Assembly (NCBI GenBank): GCA_042577505.1
Contig: JBHPEA010000022.1
Coordinates: 1 to 22,596 of the forward strand
DNA from: JACQSR01 sp042577505
GTDB lineage: Archaea; Nanobdellota; Nanobdellia; Woesearchaeales; JACQSR01
DNA: 22,596 nucleotides
Direction: 5' to 3'
Part shown: in pieces, positions 8,312 through 16,835 of the stretch
How the letters are laid out: each line of letters starts with the position of its first letter
Position numbering within the stretch: the first letter of the stretch is position 1
Translations under genes and position numbers: made by a program
The notes under the pieces: generated by a model
What the model saw: the letters and a program-made list of their open reading frames with translations, nothing else
Database searches by the model: none
Told to the model about the DNA's origin: nothing

Positions 8312-8314
8312 AGG

Positions 8315-8324
8315 TTTTTAAATA
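8315..8324 (+). promoter_or_regulatory. TATA box, leaderless promoter of aglB
   Basis: TTTTTAAATA begins four nt after the reductase stop and is centred about 26 nt before the aglB ATG at 8346. aglB is therefore likely to have its own leaderless transcript. Confidence 0.5.
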
Positions 8325-8345
8325 GTATAGAGTTTCAAAGCGAAG

Positions 8346-11300
8346 ATGGAAGAGAAAAAGCAAGAAGATAGCGATTCATTCGATTTTAAGAAAATAAAAG
8401 GGTGGTTTAAGAAGAGTGAAGATAATTCTGATTCAGCTAGTCTTGGTGATTTAAAAAAATCCGTAAAAAAAACAGGGATCTTTCTTAAAAAATATGGGCC
8501 ATTATTTCTTGTTTTAATTCCGATCATTCTATCGATATTCTTAAGAGTGCAACCAGCCTATTTACCAGTTACAGATGATTGGGCTAAAGATTCAGTTTAT
8601 CGTTCTTATAAGGCACAAATAGGTTCTCAAGTTAAACTTGAATACCCCAACCTACCTGCTCAGAATATTAATGCTTTAGTGGATAGGGAATTTGAAAGTT
8701 ATCTTGATCAAAATAAGGTGCAAATTGAAAATGATATTCAAGGTACGTCTGAGTTTTTTAGATCGAAATTTCAAGATGTTAATGGCGATACTTATCTAAG
8801 CGCAATTGATCCATGGTTCTGGCTTAGACATGCAAGGAACGTATTGAACAATGGACATCCAGGAGATGAATTAAGAGATGGGAAATGGTATGATTCGTTT
8901 ATGGTAGCACCAGTGGGTAGGGTGATACCAGGAGATATGTTTCATGCTTATTTTATCGCATTCATGTATAAAATTACTTCAGCCTTTTCTGATGTTACAC
9001 CTATGAAAGTTTCTTTCTTTATTCCTGCTTTGATTGCAGCATTGGCGGTAATTCCAGCCTTTTTTATTGTTAGGAAAATTGCAGGTAATTTTGGAGGCTT
9101 TATAGCCGGAGTTATTGTGGCTATTCATCCTGCTTTCTTAGTAAGGACAATAGGAGGTTTCTCTGATACTGATGCTTACAACGTTTTCTTCCCTCTATTT
9201 ATCACGTGGATTTTCTTGGAAAGTTTAGAAACAAAATCATTGCATCAAAGAATAGGTTTCACAATATTGAATGGTTTTTTAATTGGTCTTTATGCATTTA
9301 CTTGGAATGGGTGGTGGTATATATTTGATTTTATTTTAGCAGCTTTAGTAATATATACTGTATATTATATACTGATTAATTGGAGAGAGCATGGATTAAA
9401 GGGAGTTCTTAAGCACAATGTTGTTAAAAATGCGATTATGATATTTGTTGCATTCTTTGTAGTGTCAGCGATATTTGTTTCAATTTTTACTAATTTTGGA
9501 ACATTTTCTCAAGCAACAATTGATTTTCCTTTGTCATTCATAAAACTGAAGGAAGTTGGAATAACTACAGTATGGCCTAATGTTTTCACAACTGTAGCTG
9601 AACAGAATCCTGCATCATTAACCTCAGTCATTAATCAAACAGGATTGGGGAGTTTATTGTTATTTTTCATTGGATTAATAGGATTGGTTTTAGCTTTAAT
9701 AAGGGGAAGTAAAGCTGAGAAAAAAATATGGTACGTGGGATTATCAAGTTTATGGTATTTTGTTATTATAGTTATTGCCCCTCAGGATTTAATGTTATTC
9801 TTAGGTTTGGTTCTTATACCGATTATTTTACTTTTTGTTCAATCGATATTACAGAAATTTGAGTTGAAGGATGCTAAGTTAGCTATTATACTAGTAATTT
9901 GGTTTGTAGCTACTGTATACGCAAGTACAAAGGGAGTAAGGTTTGGATTGATGGTAGTTCCTGCATTTGGTTTGTCTTTTGGTATAGCATTAGGAATGGC
10001 TTATAGATATATATCTAAGAATTTAGTACATTTAATCAAAATCGATAAAACTGTTGCAAGGGTTGCAGTAATTATTGTTTTGTTGACATTATTACTTTAC
10101 CCTGTGAACGTATTTGGATCATCATATAGAAATGCAAGATCACATGTTCCAAGTTTTAATGATGGGTGGTTTAATTCATTAGATAAAATAAATAATGAAG
10201 CTACACCAGATGCAATAATTACTTCTTGGTGGGATTTCGGACATTGGTTTAAATACCACGGAAATAGATCGGTTACATTTGATGGTACATCTCAGAATTC
10301 ACCTAATGCTCATTGGGTAGGAAAAATTTTATCTATTAGTGATGAGAAGAAAGCGGTTGGTATTCTAAGGATGATTCATTGTGGTCAAAATTCTGCATAT
10401 GATATCTTAGTGGAAGAAACTGCAGACGAACCTGAAGCAATCGATATTTTAAATGAAATTTTTGTTTTAGATAAAAAAGAAGCTAGAGATTATCTTAATG
10501 ATTATGGTATAAAAAATACAGAAGAAATTTTGAAGTTTACACATTGTGATCCTCCAGAAGCATACTTTATTGCATCTGATGATATGATTGGTAAGTCAGG
10601 AGTATGGTCTCATTTTGGAAATTGGAATTTTAATAGGGGATTAATGTATAATACTTTGAAAAAGGTAGAGTATAGTAAGGATTTTAGCAAAAGTGTCGAC
10701 TTTTTAGAAGAGAGATTCGATATGACAGAACAACAAGCATCAAATACTGCTTACGAGATTCAAGATATCACAAATAGTAAACAAGCTAATGATTGGATAA
10801 GTCCTTGGCCAAGTTATCAGTCGGCAGAAAGGAATTGTAAGGAAGTTTCAGAGAATAATATTGAGTGTGAGATACCTGTTCAGAATCAAGTCATTACATT
10901 TGAAATTAATTTAGAAACATTAGATACTAACATTAAAGGATCAGATTCAAGACCAAATGCTATCTGGATTGCGACTGCTGATGGAATGGATACAAAGGAG
11001 TTCGAGGGCGGTATCGGCTTGAGTATTGTTGTTTACCCTGAAGGAAATGTCTATAAGTCATTCATAGCTGGTCCTGAAATTGCAGGGGGTATGTTTTCCA
11101 GGATGTTTTTCTTGAAAGGACATAGTTTGGAATATTTTAGATCTTTTAGTTTTCAACAAACAGTAACTGGTGGTAGGATATATGTTTACAAAGTGGATTG
11201 GGATGGAGATGAGATGCAATCTTTAGATATCTTTAAACAACCAGAGATCATTATGGAAGAAGTTGATGAGATTGAGGAAGTTGCTGAAAATATCGAAGTC

Positions 11301-11399
11301 AATGAGACTGAGGAAGATGCTGATAATAATACTTTAGACGATGTTAATAATACAGATGATGAAGTTAATGAAAGCGAGAATAATACGGAAGACATTTAA
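8346..11399 (+). CDS. aglB: STT3/AglB oligosaccharyltransferase
   Basis: The 1017-aa multispanning membrane enzyme transfers glycans from a dolichol-phosphate carrier to Asn of NxS/T sequons outside the cell. It has a charged cytosolic N-terminus (1-50), a first TM (about 52-66), an extracellular loop with a DPW metal-type motif (155-157), a second DTD motif (274-276), a TVAE motif (416-419), many TM helices up to about 592, and an extracellular globular domain. The signature WWDYG appears as WWDFG (628-632), and DMIGKSG (746-752) is a DK-like motif. The acidic tail (about 971-1017) carries five sequons (N986, N994, N1001, N1008, N1012), which is unusual. The neighbours are glycosyltransferases, which fits an N-glycosylation locus. 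Confidence 0.96.
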   Translation: MEEKKQEDSDSFDFKKIKGWFKKSEDNSDSASLGDLKKSVKKTGIFLKKYGPLFLVLIPIILSIFLRVQPAYLPVTDDWAKDSVYRSYKAQIGSQVKLEYPNLPAQNINALVDREFESYLDQNKVQIENDIQGTSEFFRSKFQDVNGDTYLSAIDPWFWLRHARNVLNNGHPGDELRDGKWYDSFMVAPVGRVIPGDMFHAYFIAFMYKITSAFSDVTPMKVSFFIPALIAALAVIPAFFIVRKIAGNFGGFIAGVIVAIHPAFLVRTIGGFSDTDAYNVFFPLFITWIFLESLETKSLHQRIGFTILNGFLIGLYAFTWNGWWYIFDFILAALVIYTVYYILINWREHGLKGVLKHNVVKNAIMIFVAFFVVSAIFVSIFTNFGTFSQATIDFPLSFIKLKEVGITTVWPNVFTTVAEQNPASLTSVINQTGLGSLLLFFIGLIGLVLALIRGSKAEKKIWYVGLSSLWYFVIIVIAPQDLMLFLGLVLIPIILLFVQSILQKFELKDAKLAIILVIWFVATVYASTKGVRFGLMVVPAFGLSFGIALGMAYRYISKNLVHLIKIDKTVARVAVIIVLLTLLLYPVNVFGSSYRNARSHVPSFNDGWFNSLDKINNEATPDAIITSWWDFGHWFKYHGNRSVTFDGTSQNSPNAHWVGKILSISDEKKAVGILRMIHCGQNSAYDILVEETADEPEAIDILNEIFVLDKKEARDYLNDYGIKNTEEILKFTHCDPPEAYFIASDDMIGKSGVWSHFGNWNFNRGLMYNTLKKVEYSKDFSKSVDFLEERFDMTEQQASNTAYEIQDITNSKQANDWISPWPSYQSAERNCKEVSENNIECEIPVQNQVITFEINLETLDTNIKGSDSRPNAIWIATADGMDTKEFEGGIGLSIVVYPEGNVYKSFIAGPEIAGGMFSRMFFLKGHSLEYFRSFSFQQTVTGGRIYVYKVDWDGDEMQSLDIFKQPEIIMEEVDEIEEVAENIEVNETEEDADNNTLDDVNNTDDEVNESENNTEDI

Positions 11400-11402
11400 A
11401 TT
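11392..11402 (+). promoter_or_regulatory. TATA box overlapping the aglB stop codon
   Basis: ACATTTAAATT is centred about 27 nt before the GT2 ATG at 11424 and includes the aglB TAA (11397-11399). The spacing predicts a leaderless GT2 transcript. Confidence 0.5.
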
Positions 11403-11423
11403 GAGGTTTTTTCTTTATATACA

Positions 11424-12077
11424 ATGAAACAAGTGTGGGCGGTAATACCTGCTTTTAATGAGGGAAGTAGGATAGGAGATGTCATTGAGGATACATTAAA
11501 ATATGTAGATAAAGTCATTGTAGTAGATGATGGAAGTAAAGATGATACATTTGAGGTTGCAAGTAAAAAAGCAAAAACCCTTCAACATGTAGTGAATCTC
11601 GGTAAGGGGGCAGCATTAAAAACAGGATGTGATTATGCTGTAGAAAACGGTGCGGATGAGATTGTGGTATTAGATGCCGATGCTCAACATGATCCTAAGG
11701 AAATTTCAAAGTTTATCAAAGCATTAGAAAATGTTGATATTGTTTTTGGTTATAGGAAATTGAATCAAGATATGCCATTTGTGCTAAGATTTGGGAATTG
11801 GTTTATCAATACTGTGACAAGGATTCTTTATGGAATAAGTTTACACGATACCCAATCAGGTTATAGAGCATTTAGATCATCAACATACAAAAAGATTAGA
11901 TGGGAGGCAATAGATTATTCAATGGAGAGTGAGATGATCGCAAATGTGGGGAAACATGAATTAAAATATACTCAGGTCCCTATAGAAACTATTTATGGAG
12001 ATAAATATAAGGGGACAACTGTTATTGATGGTATTAAAATAGTATTTAATATGATATGGTGGAAGATAGCAAAATAA
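11424..12077 (+). CDS. GT2 glycosyltransferase, dolichyl-phosphate sugar synthase-like
   Basis: The 217-aa protein is a GT-A-fold enzyme. It has AVIPAFNEGSRI near the N-terminus, VVDDGSKDDT (about 34-42), a metal-binding DAD in VLDADAQHDP (84-86) and DTQSGYRAFR, all typical of the DPM1/Alg5-like GT2 group that loads a sugar onto dolichol phosphate at the cytosolic face. No transmembrane helix is evident, so it resembles the soluble or peripheral DPM type. It sits between aglB and a DUF2304 gene, an arrangement common in archaeal glycosylation loci. The sugar specificity cannot be read from the sequence. Confidence 0.9.
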   Translation: MKQVWAVIPAFNEGSRIGDVIEDTLKYVDKVIVVDDGSKDDTFEVASKKAKTLQHVVNLGKGAALKTGCDYAVENGADEIVVLDADAQHDPKEISKFIKALENVDIVFGYRKLNQDMPFVLRFGNWFINTVTRILYGISLHDTQSGYRAFRSSTYKKIRWEAIDYSMESEMIANVGKHELKYTQVPIETIYGDKYKGTTVIDGIKIVFNMIWWKIAK

Positions 12078-12083
12078 TTTAAA
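12075..12083 (+). promoter_or_regulatory. TATA box before the DUF2304 gene
   Basis: AATTTAAAT begins at the GT2 stop codon and is centred about 26 nt before the ATG at 12105, consistent with another leaderless start. An alternative TATA-like stretch (ATATATAAG) starts at 12088 but is closer than expected. Confidence 0.42.
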
Positions 12084-12104
12084 TGAATATATAAGGTCGG
12101 TACT

Positions 12105-12434
12105 ATGATATTAGGTATTCAAATTATTGGAGTATTATTTGGTCTTTTTATGATATATAGCTCTTTCATAAATTTTAAAAGAAAAGAGTTTAGCGCAAAA
12201 ACTTTTGGAGTTTGGTTAATATTGTGGATAGTGTTTTTAATATTAACAATTTTTCCAAATATACTTGATCCTGTAGCGGAGACTTTGGATTTTGCAAGAA
12301 CTATGGATTTATTTATTGTATTAGGATTTATGTTTCTAATAGGGGCTGTTTTCTTAAACTATACCTTACTAAGGAAAAATCAAAGGAAACTTGAAGATTT
12401 AGTTAGAAAGATAGCAGTAGAAAAGAAAAAATGA
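12105..12434 (+). CDS. DUF2304 small membrane protein
   Basis: The 109-aa protein has three predicted hydrophobic segments (about 3-20, 34-50 and 69-88) and a basic, helical C-terminal tail. It matches the DUF2304 layout, with short loops, a FGVWLILWIVFLILTIFP segment and an LEDLVRKIA-type end. This family is usually encoded next to DPM-like GT2 enzymes, and I infer that it assists glycolipid synthesis or membrane attachment of the soluble GT2. Its stop overlaps the next ATG (ATGA at 12431-12434), so it is translationally coupled to the GT9 gene. Confidence 0.8.
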   Translation: MILGIQIIGVLFGLFMIYSSFINFKRKEFSAKTFGVWLILWIVFLILTIFPNILDPVAETLDFARTMDLFIVLGFMFLIGAVFLNYTLLRKNQRKLEDLVRKIAVEKKK

Positions 12435-13510
12435 AAGTTCAAGTTGTTAGATTCTTGGATAGGTATTTTGGAGGTCTTTTGTGTATTATTCTAGGTCTTT
12501 TTCCAAGGAAAAGAGATAGCGAAGGTAAAAGCATATTATGTGTGCAACTTTGGGGTATAGGCGAATCTATTCTTACCTTGCCAGCCATTAGCGAATTAAA
12601 AAAGGTGAAAGTGCTAGTAACTGAAAGAAATAAAGATGTGTTTAATGGATATTTCGATGTTGAAGTTATTAAAACTGATCCATTAAGCGTGTTTAAATTT
12701 ATTTTAAAAAATCGTAATAAATACGATATAGTCATTGATTTTGAGGAATATCTTAATGTTTCTTCGATTATAAGTTATTTTGTGGGTAAGCGTAGAATTG
12801 GTTTTTCACACGCATTAAGATCGAGACTTTATACTGATAAAGTAGATTATAATGATAAACAACATTGTAGCCAGACCTTCATGGACTTAATGAAGCCATT
12901 GGGTATTGAAAAGGAAGTAAAAAAATTACTGCCATTAAAGTACGGGGATAGAAGAGTAGTAGATCAATTTTTTGACGAAGTGAAGATTGAAAAAGGAGAT
13001 TATTTAGTTGGAATGTCTTCTGGATTAGCAGAGAGTGCTAAGAGTAGGATGTGGCCTTTAGATAGGGTTGCTAAAGTAGCAGATTACTTAATTGAAAAGA
13101 AGAATGCAAAGATTGTATTCATTGGGTCAAAGGAAGAAAAAAAATTACACGATTCTATCATATCCAAGATGAAAGGAGACGCAATTAATACTTGTGGTAA
13201 GTTCAATTTGATTCAGACTTTTGATTTAATTGAAAGAATGAGTTTGTTTATTGGAAATGATTCAGGTCCTATGCATATAGGTGCAGCAATGGGAACAAAA
13301 ACGATTGGATTGTTTGGTCCAAATTTACCTATCAGATTTGGTCCAGTAGGTGGTACGGGTATCTATAAAGGAGAATTATGTATGTACAGTCCTTGCATAA
13401 ATGTTCATAAAGGTGAAGTTCCAAATTGTTATTACAAAGGTGAGCAATACCAAAAGTGTATGAAGAATATTTCTGTTGATGATGTTTTAAGAGTTATAGA
13501 AAAGCCTTAA
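12431..13510 (+). CDS. GT9 glycosyltransferase, heptosyltransferase-like
   Basis: The 359-aa GT-B-fold enzyme resembles WaaC/WaaF/WaaQ-type ADP-heptose:LPS heptosyltransferases. It has the N-terminal strand ILCVQLWGIGESILTLPAI (35-53), the C-terminal donor-site signature GNDSGPMHIGAA (275-286) followed by TIGLFGP, and a MWPLDR segment. Four Cys near the C-terminus (317, 322, 333, 343) may form a metal or disulfide cluster, as seen in some GT9 proteins. GT9 members generally use ADP-heptose. Since ADP-heptose synthesis genes lie about 6.5 kb downstream, heptose transfer onto a lipid-linked glycan is the likely role, though the acceptor is unknown. It overlaps the DUF2304 gene by four nt. Confidence 0.9.
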   Translation: MKVQVVRFLDRYFGGLLCIILGLFPRKRDSEGKSILCVQLWGIGESILTLPAISELKKVKVLVTERNKDVFNGYFDVEVIKTDPLSVFKFILKNRNKYDIVIDFEEYLNVSSIISYFVGKRRIGFSHALRSRLYTDKVDYNDKQHCSQTFMDLMKPLGIEKEVKKLLPLKYGDRRVVDQFFDEVKIEKGDYLVGMSSGLAESAKSRMWPLDRVAKVADYLIEKKNAKIVFIGSKEEKKLHDSIISKMKGDAINTCGKFNLIQTFDLIERMSLFIGNDSGPMHIGAAMGTKTIGLFGPNLPIRFGPVGGTGIYKGELCMYSPCINVHKGEVPNCYYKGEQYQKCMKNISVDDVLRVIEKP

Positions 13511-13514
13511 ATAT
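13506..13514 (+). promoter_or_regulatory. TATA box that decides the start of the CDF gene
   Basis: CTTAAATAT, overlapping the GT9 stop codon, is centred 26 nt before the ATG at 13536. That spacing favours this ATG over the in-frame TTG at 13533. A perfect palindrome TTTCTAGAAA (13519-13528) lies between the TATA box and the start codon and could be an operator. Confidence 0.48.
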
Positions 13515-13535
13515 ATTGTTTCTAGAAAAGTATTG

Positions 13536-14147
13536 ATGGAAGATAAAGAAAGTCAATCTGCTCTTTTTTGGGGTTTTATAATTAATTTTGTGTTCTTTTT
13601 AATAGAATTAGTAGGTGCGTTCCTATCAAATTCAATGGCAGTATTATCAGATGCATTACATGATTTTGCTGATGTTATTTCATTATTTTTTTCCTGGTGG
13701 GCAGAGAAATCTTTTCATGGAAGAGTAGGTGAAAAACTGAAAGTTGCTGTTGCATTGGCTAATGCATTGGCTTTGGGTGTTGGCGCTATGTTCTTGATTT
13801 ATGAGGCTTTTTTTAGATTATTAGATCCTGAACCGATTATTAGCTCTTATGTGATTGTATTGGCTATTTTTGGAATCTTATTTAACAGTTTTATCTTCTT
13901 AAGGTTAAGAAAAGGTAAACATAAGAATTTGAATATCAAGGTATTGATATTACATTATCTAGAAGATATTCTTGGTTGGGTAACAATTTTAGCAGGGGCC
14001 ATTATAATGTTTTTTACAGATTTATTTTGGATAGATGGTTTTATTACAATGGTTTATTCTAGTATAATATTAATTCTAGCAAGTAGATTTTTATCTCAGT
14101 GTTGGTTTTCATTAAGGAACCTGTCTAAAAAAGAGAAGAAAATTTAA
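13536..14147 (+). CDS. Short cation diffusion facilitator (CDF) family transporter
   Basis: The 203-aa membrane protein has six predicted helices. Two HxxxD metal sites typical of CDF exporters are visible: SDALHDFADVISL in the second helix and LHYLEDILGW in the fifth. The protein ends soon after the sixth helix, so it lacks the cytosolic ferredoxin-like C-terminal domain of most CDF proteins, and it lacks a His-rich loop. It probably exports Zn2+ or a similar divalent ion by proton antiport. The TTG at 13533 is rejected as the start. The 3' end overlaps the convergent acyltransferase gene by 23 bp. Confidence 0.85.
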   Translation: MEDKESQSALFWGFIINFVFFLIELVGAFLSNSMAVLSDALHDFADVISLFFSWWAEKSFHGRVGEKLKVAVALANALALGVGAMFLIYEAFFRLLDPEPIISSYVIVLAIFGILFNSFIFLRLRKGKHKNLNIKVLILHYLEDILGWVTILAGAIIMFFTDLFWIDGFITMVYSSIILILASRFLSQCWFSLRNLSKKEKKI

Positions 14148-14877
14148 TTAGCCCTGTTAAGGTGAATAACAGGATTATCAGTGGTTGATGTAATAGGTAA
14201 ATTAATAGAGAGTGCTTACCTAAATAGGATAGGAATCTTATTGGAATTAGATTTGATAGTTCTGGAATTCTAACTGTTCTGCCATAATTAGTGTAAAAAG
14301 AATTACCAATGAAGATTCCAATTAATATTAATCCGAACCAAGGTAATAGTGGGTAATAATCCACAGAAAAGAATCTTTCTGGTCTAATACCTAACCATAG
14401 CAAAAAGGGAGATTTAATGATAACTTCATTAACTTTTAAGCCAAAAATAACGAGGATTATTCCAAGTAAGAGGTTCAAATTTTTATAACGTAGGAGAGGG
14501 TATGCTAATATGATTGAGACTCCAATTAAATGTAGAATGCCGAATCTTACATAACCATCTCTCAATGATATCCAAGTAAAAAGAGATATCAACAATCCCC
14601 AAGAGAATATCTTTAAGCCCCTTTTGAGATATTTATAGAATAAATTTGTTTTCCCAAGTTGTTTTTGGCGAGAAAGACTTATGGTTAGTGAAACTCCAAC
14701 AAGTAATAGGAATAATGACGCTGTAATTCTTCCAAAATACATCCAAAAGCCTGACATCATGTTTGTTTCATGGATTCCATAAAAATCGAGATCAAAGAGT
14801 ATGTGGAATATAACCATCATTAGAATAGCTATACCACGAAGAAAATCAACTTCCCAGAACCTCTTTACTGTGTCCAT
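14125..14877 (-). CDS. HGSNAT-like (DUF1624) membrane acyltransferase
   Basis: The 250-aa protein has about seven TM helices and matches the heparan-alpha-glucosaminide N-acetyltransferase catalytic family (PF07786, formerly DUF1624). The opening RFWEVDFLRGIAILMMVIFH carries the conserved D, RG and His (H25), and a LLVGVSL helix and a WFGLILIGIFIG segment follow. Relatives move acetyl groups from cytosolic acetyl-CoA across the membrane to amino sugars. An in-frame TTG at 14919 extends the frame by 14 codons, but a TATA box falls inside that extension, so the ATG at 14877 is chosen. It is the last gene of a minus-strand run after the glycosidase. Acetylation of an extracellular glycan is the likely role. 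Confidence 0.8.
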   Translation of the reverse strand: MDTVKRFWEVDFLRGIAILMMVIFHILFDLDFYGIHETNMMSGFWMYFGRITASLFLLLVGVSLTISLSRQKQLGKTNLFYKYLKRGLKIFSWGLLISLFTWISLRDGYVRFGILHLIGVSIILAYPLLRYKNLNLLLGIILVIFGLKVNEVIIKSPFLLWLGIRPERFFSVDYYPLLPWFGLILIGIFIGNSFYTNYGRTVRIPELSNLIPIRFLSYLGKHSLLIYLLHQPLIILLFTLTGLIKFSSLF

Positions 14878-14896
14878 GTAAGGTATATTGTAAGGG

Positions 14897-14907
14897 TATT
14901 TATAAAA
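14897..14907 (-). promoter_or_regulatory. Internal TATA box of the acyltransferase
   Basis: TTTTATAAATA on the minus strand is centred about 25 nt from the ATG at 14877, giving a leaderless start. It lies within the 50-nt gap after the glycosidase gene, so the acyltransferase may have its own promoter. Confidence 0.45.
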
Positions 14908-14927
14908 ATGGTGGTTCAATGAAGATT

Positions 14928-16835
14928 TTAAATTTGATATGAAATTATATTTATTGAGTGTCTTGGAATAATTAGGTTATTGGTGTTAATATTCTTTTCT
15001 TCAATTGAAACTTGGTTATCACCTAAGTTTGGAGAATAGATTTGATACAAAGTTCCTTCCTTTGGAACGCCCTCTAATGCAATTGCAGAATCCTTATTAG
15101 GGTGTTTGTTTATTATTGCAATAGAAAGTATATTTTTGTCGAGTGATGCGACAGTGGAGATATAATTAATTGTTAGTGATTTTGATACCTTTCCCAATGT
15201 TATTCCAGTACTGTATCCAACATCGTAAGTTGGAGATTCAACAGTAGTTTTAATATGGTTTCCTCTTAAATTGTTGGAATATAATTGATTTACATAAAAG
15301 GAGGGGTGGATTACTATTTGGTTACCTCTAACATCCATATTACCTATTTCTGTCCATAATAACCAGAAGTTTGCTTCGTGGACAAACTCTTTTTTGTTAA
15401 GGAACATATGATAATAATCAGCAACGTTTAACGCTTCTCTGAGGTTTGTGTTAGTGTTACATAAATGTTTTTTATCTTTTAGAATTCCAGAACATTCGTC
15501 AAATGAGTAAACAGTATTCCATTCTGTCATATAGATTGGTTTTCCGTGATACAATTCCTTTTCTTCTTGAATTGCTTCTCCAACAGTTATTGCTCCTGCA
15601 GTAATTAATCCCAAGATTTTTTTGTCATCTCTAAAGTCGATTACTTCATTGTTTGCGGAGATTAATGGATGGACTCTAAGGAATGCGTTGTTTTCAACGG
15701 AATTGTGTGTTATAATTTCCACTTGGTGAATGCCGCTTGTAACCTGGGCTGATATTTTGTAAAACTTTGGAGATGGTTCGGTTTTTAGTATTCCACCGAA
15801 TTCATTAATTGTAACTGAACCAACCTTATTTCCATCAATTAATAAGTCAAATCCAGGTAGGTTATCGAAGTGTTTCTTTCCCTCTGCTAATATTTCAAAT
15901 TCATATGTCCCACTTGATTTAAAGTTGTGAGTTGTTTTAATTGAAAATTTTTCATCATTGATTGTTACTCCTTTTACAGCTCCATCTGATCCAGGGGAAT
16001 AAGCATGTTTAATCCAGAAGTCAAATTTTTCACCAGCTATCGAATATACAGTATCATACCAATCTGTACCTAATTTTTTATTACAATCGTCTAACGCACC
16101 AATTTTTATTGTTGGGTCAACTGCTTTCATTGCATCGGATATTTTTACTACGTTTCTTGCATAATCTTCTGCAATTTTTTTAATCAGTGGAGCTCCTTTT
16201 TTCATACCACAATTCAATTCGTTTCCAATTTCGTAATATTTTACACCTGTAGATCTAACCAAATCAGCTGCTGCTTCAGGTCCTTGTGCATAATTAACTG
16301 TGTAAATGATTTCCGAGTCTATATCTTTTGCAACAGCTAAGTGTTCGTCAATGCCTGGAATTACAATCTGGTTAATACCTGAAGCTTTCATTTGAGGTCT
16401 ATCTTCGTAAGGACCAATGTAGTCGTGGAAGTCATCGTGATTTGCTTGTAGACCACCAGGTATTCTTAGGATGGTGAAAGATGTTTGTTTAGCTAGATCG
16501 AAATATTGGTTAAATTTTGATATTTGGGATTTGTAGAATAATTTTTTATCCCCCGTTGGATTTGTAGGGAATCCAAATTTAGTATTTTCTATCCAAGAAT
16601 TTGTTCCATAAATTAATGGGCTAATTTTTCCAAGGTTAGTTTTTGTGTCGACAATAATTTTTACATTGAAAGTTTGTTCGGAAGGATTATATTCTGTATC
16701 AGGCGGAGGTTGGATTGATATATTGCTAGGTGATTTATTTTCTATTATAGAGGGAGGTTGTTTTTTTGAAATGTTAGAGAGAATGATAATGAATAAGATT
16801 ATTGCAATGATTATTATGATGGTTCTTTTTTTCAT
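14928..16835 (-). CDS. Membrane-anchored clan GH-A glycoside hydrolase with inserted carbohydrate-binding-like domain
   Basis: The 635-aa protein has an N-terminal signal anchor (KKR followed by about 15 hydrophobic residues) and a proline-rich linker (26-52), so the catalytic part is outside. A TIM-barrel glycosidase similar to GH51/GH39/GH30-type enzymes follows. RIPGG is at 124-128, the acid/base Glu is in EIGNELNC (E206) and the nucleophile in YMTEWN (E438). Between them, about 290-395, is a beta-sandwich-like insertion resembling a CBM, with no catalytic motif. A beta-rich domain closes the protein (530-635). The substrate is unknown; alpha-L-arabinofuranosidase-like or a related exo-activity is possible. 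Its ATG overlaps the stop of the upstream RHH gene (ATGA), indicating coupling. Confidence 0.85.
   Translation of the reverse strand: MKKRTIIIIIAIILFIIILSNISKKQPPSIIENKSPSNISIQPPPDTEYNPSEQTFNVKIIVDTKTNLGKISPLIYGTNSWIENTKFGFPTNPTGDKKLFYKSQISKFNQYFDLAKQTSFTILRIPGGLQANHDDFHDYIGPYEDRPQMKASGINQIVIPGIDEHLAVAKDIDSEIIYTVNYAQGPEAAADLVRSTGVKYYEIGNELNCGMKKGAPLIKKIAEDYARNVVKISDAMKAVDPTIKIGALDDCNKKLGTDWYDTVYSIAGEKFDFWIKHAYSPGSDGAVKGVTINDEKFSIKTTHNFKSSGTYEFEILAEGKKHFDNLPGFDLLIDGNKVGSVTINEFGGILKTEPSPKFYKISAQVTSGIHQVEIITHNSVENNAFLRVHPLISANNEVIDFRDDKKILGLITAGAITVGEAIQEEKELYHGKPIYMTEWNTVYSFDECSGILKDKKHLCNTNTNLREALNVADYYHMFLNKKEFVHEANFWLLWTEIGNMDVRGNQIVIHPSFYVNQLYSNNLRGNHIKTTVESPTYDVGYSTGITLGKVSKSLTINYISTVASLDKNILSIAIINKHPNKDSAIALEGVPKEGTLYQIYSPNLGDNQVSIEEKNINTNNLIIPRHSINIISYQI

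Noticed and set aside
8326..8341. GTATAGAGTTTCAAAG before aglB as a third copy of the RHH-type element
   Set aside because: It keeps only GTAT and a weak TTC, and lacks the ATACTTTT half.
13533..13535. TTG start for the CDF transporter
   Set aside because: The ATG immediately after it lies 26 nt from the TATA box centre and is the stronger codon.
14878..14919. TTG-initiated N-terminal extension of the acyltransferase
   Set aside because: The extension contains the TATA box that fits a leaderless start at the ATG at 14877, and the family begins near RFWEVDFLRG.
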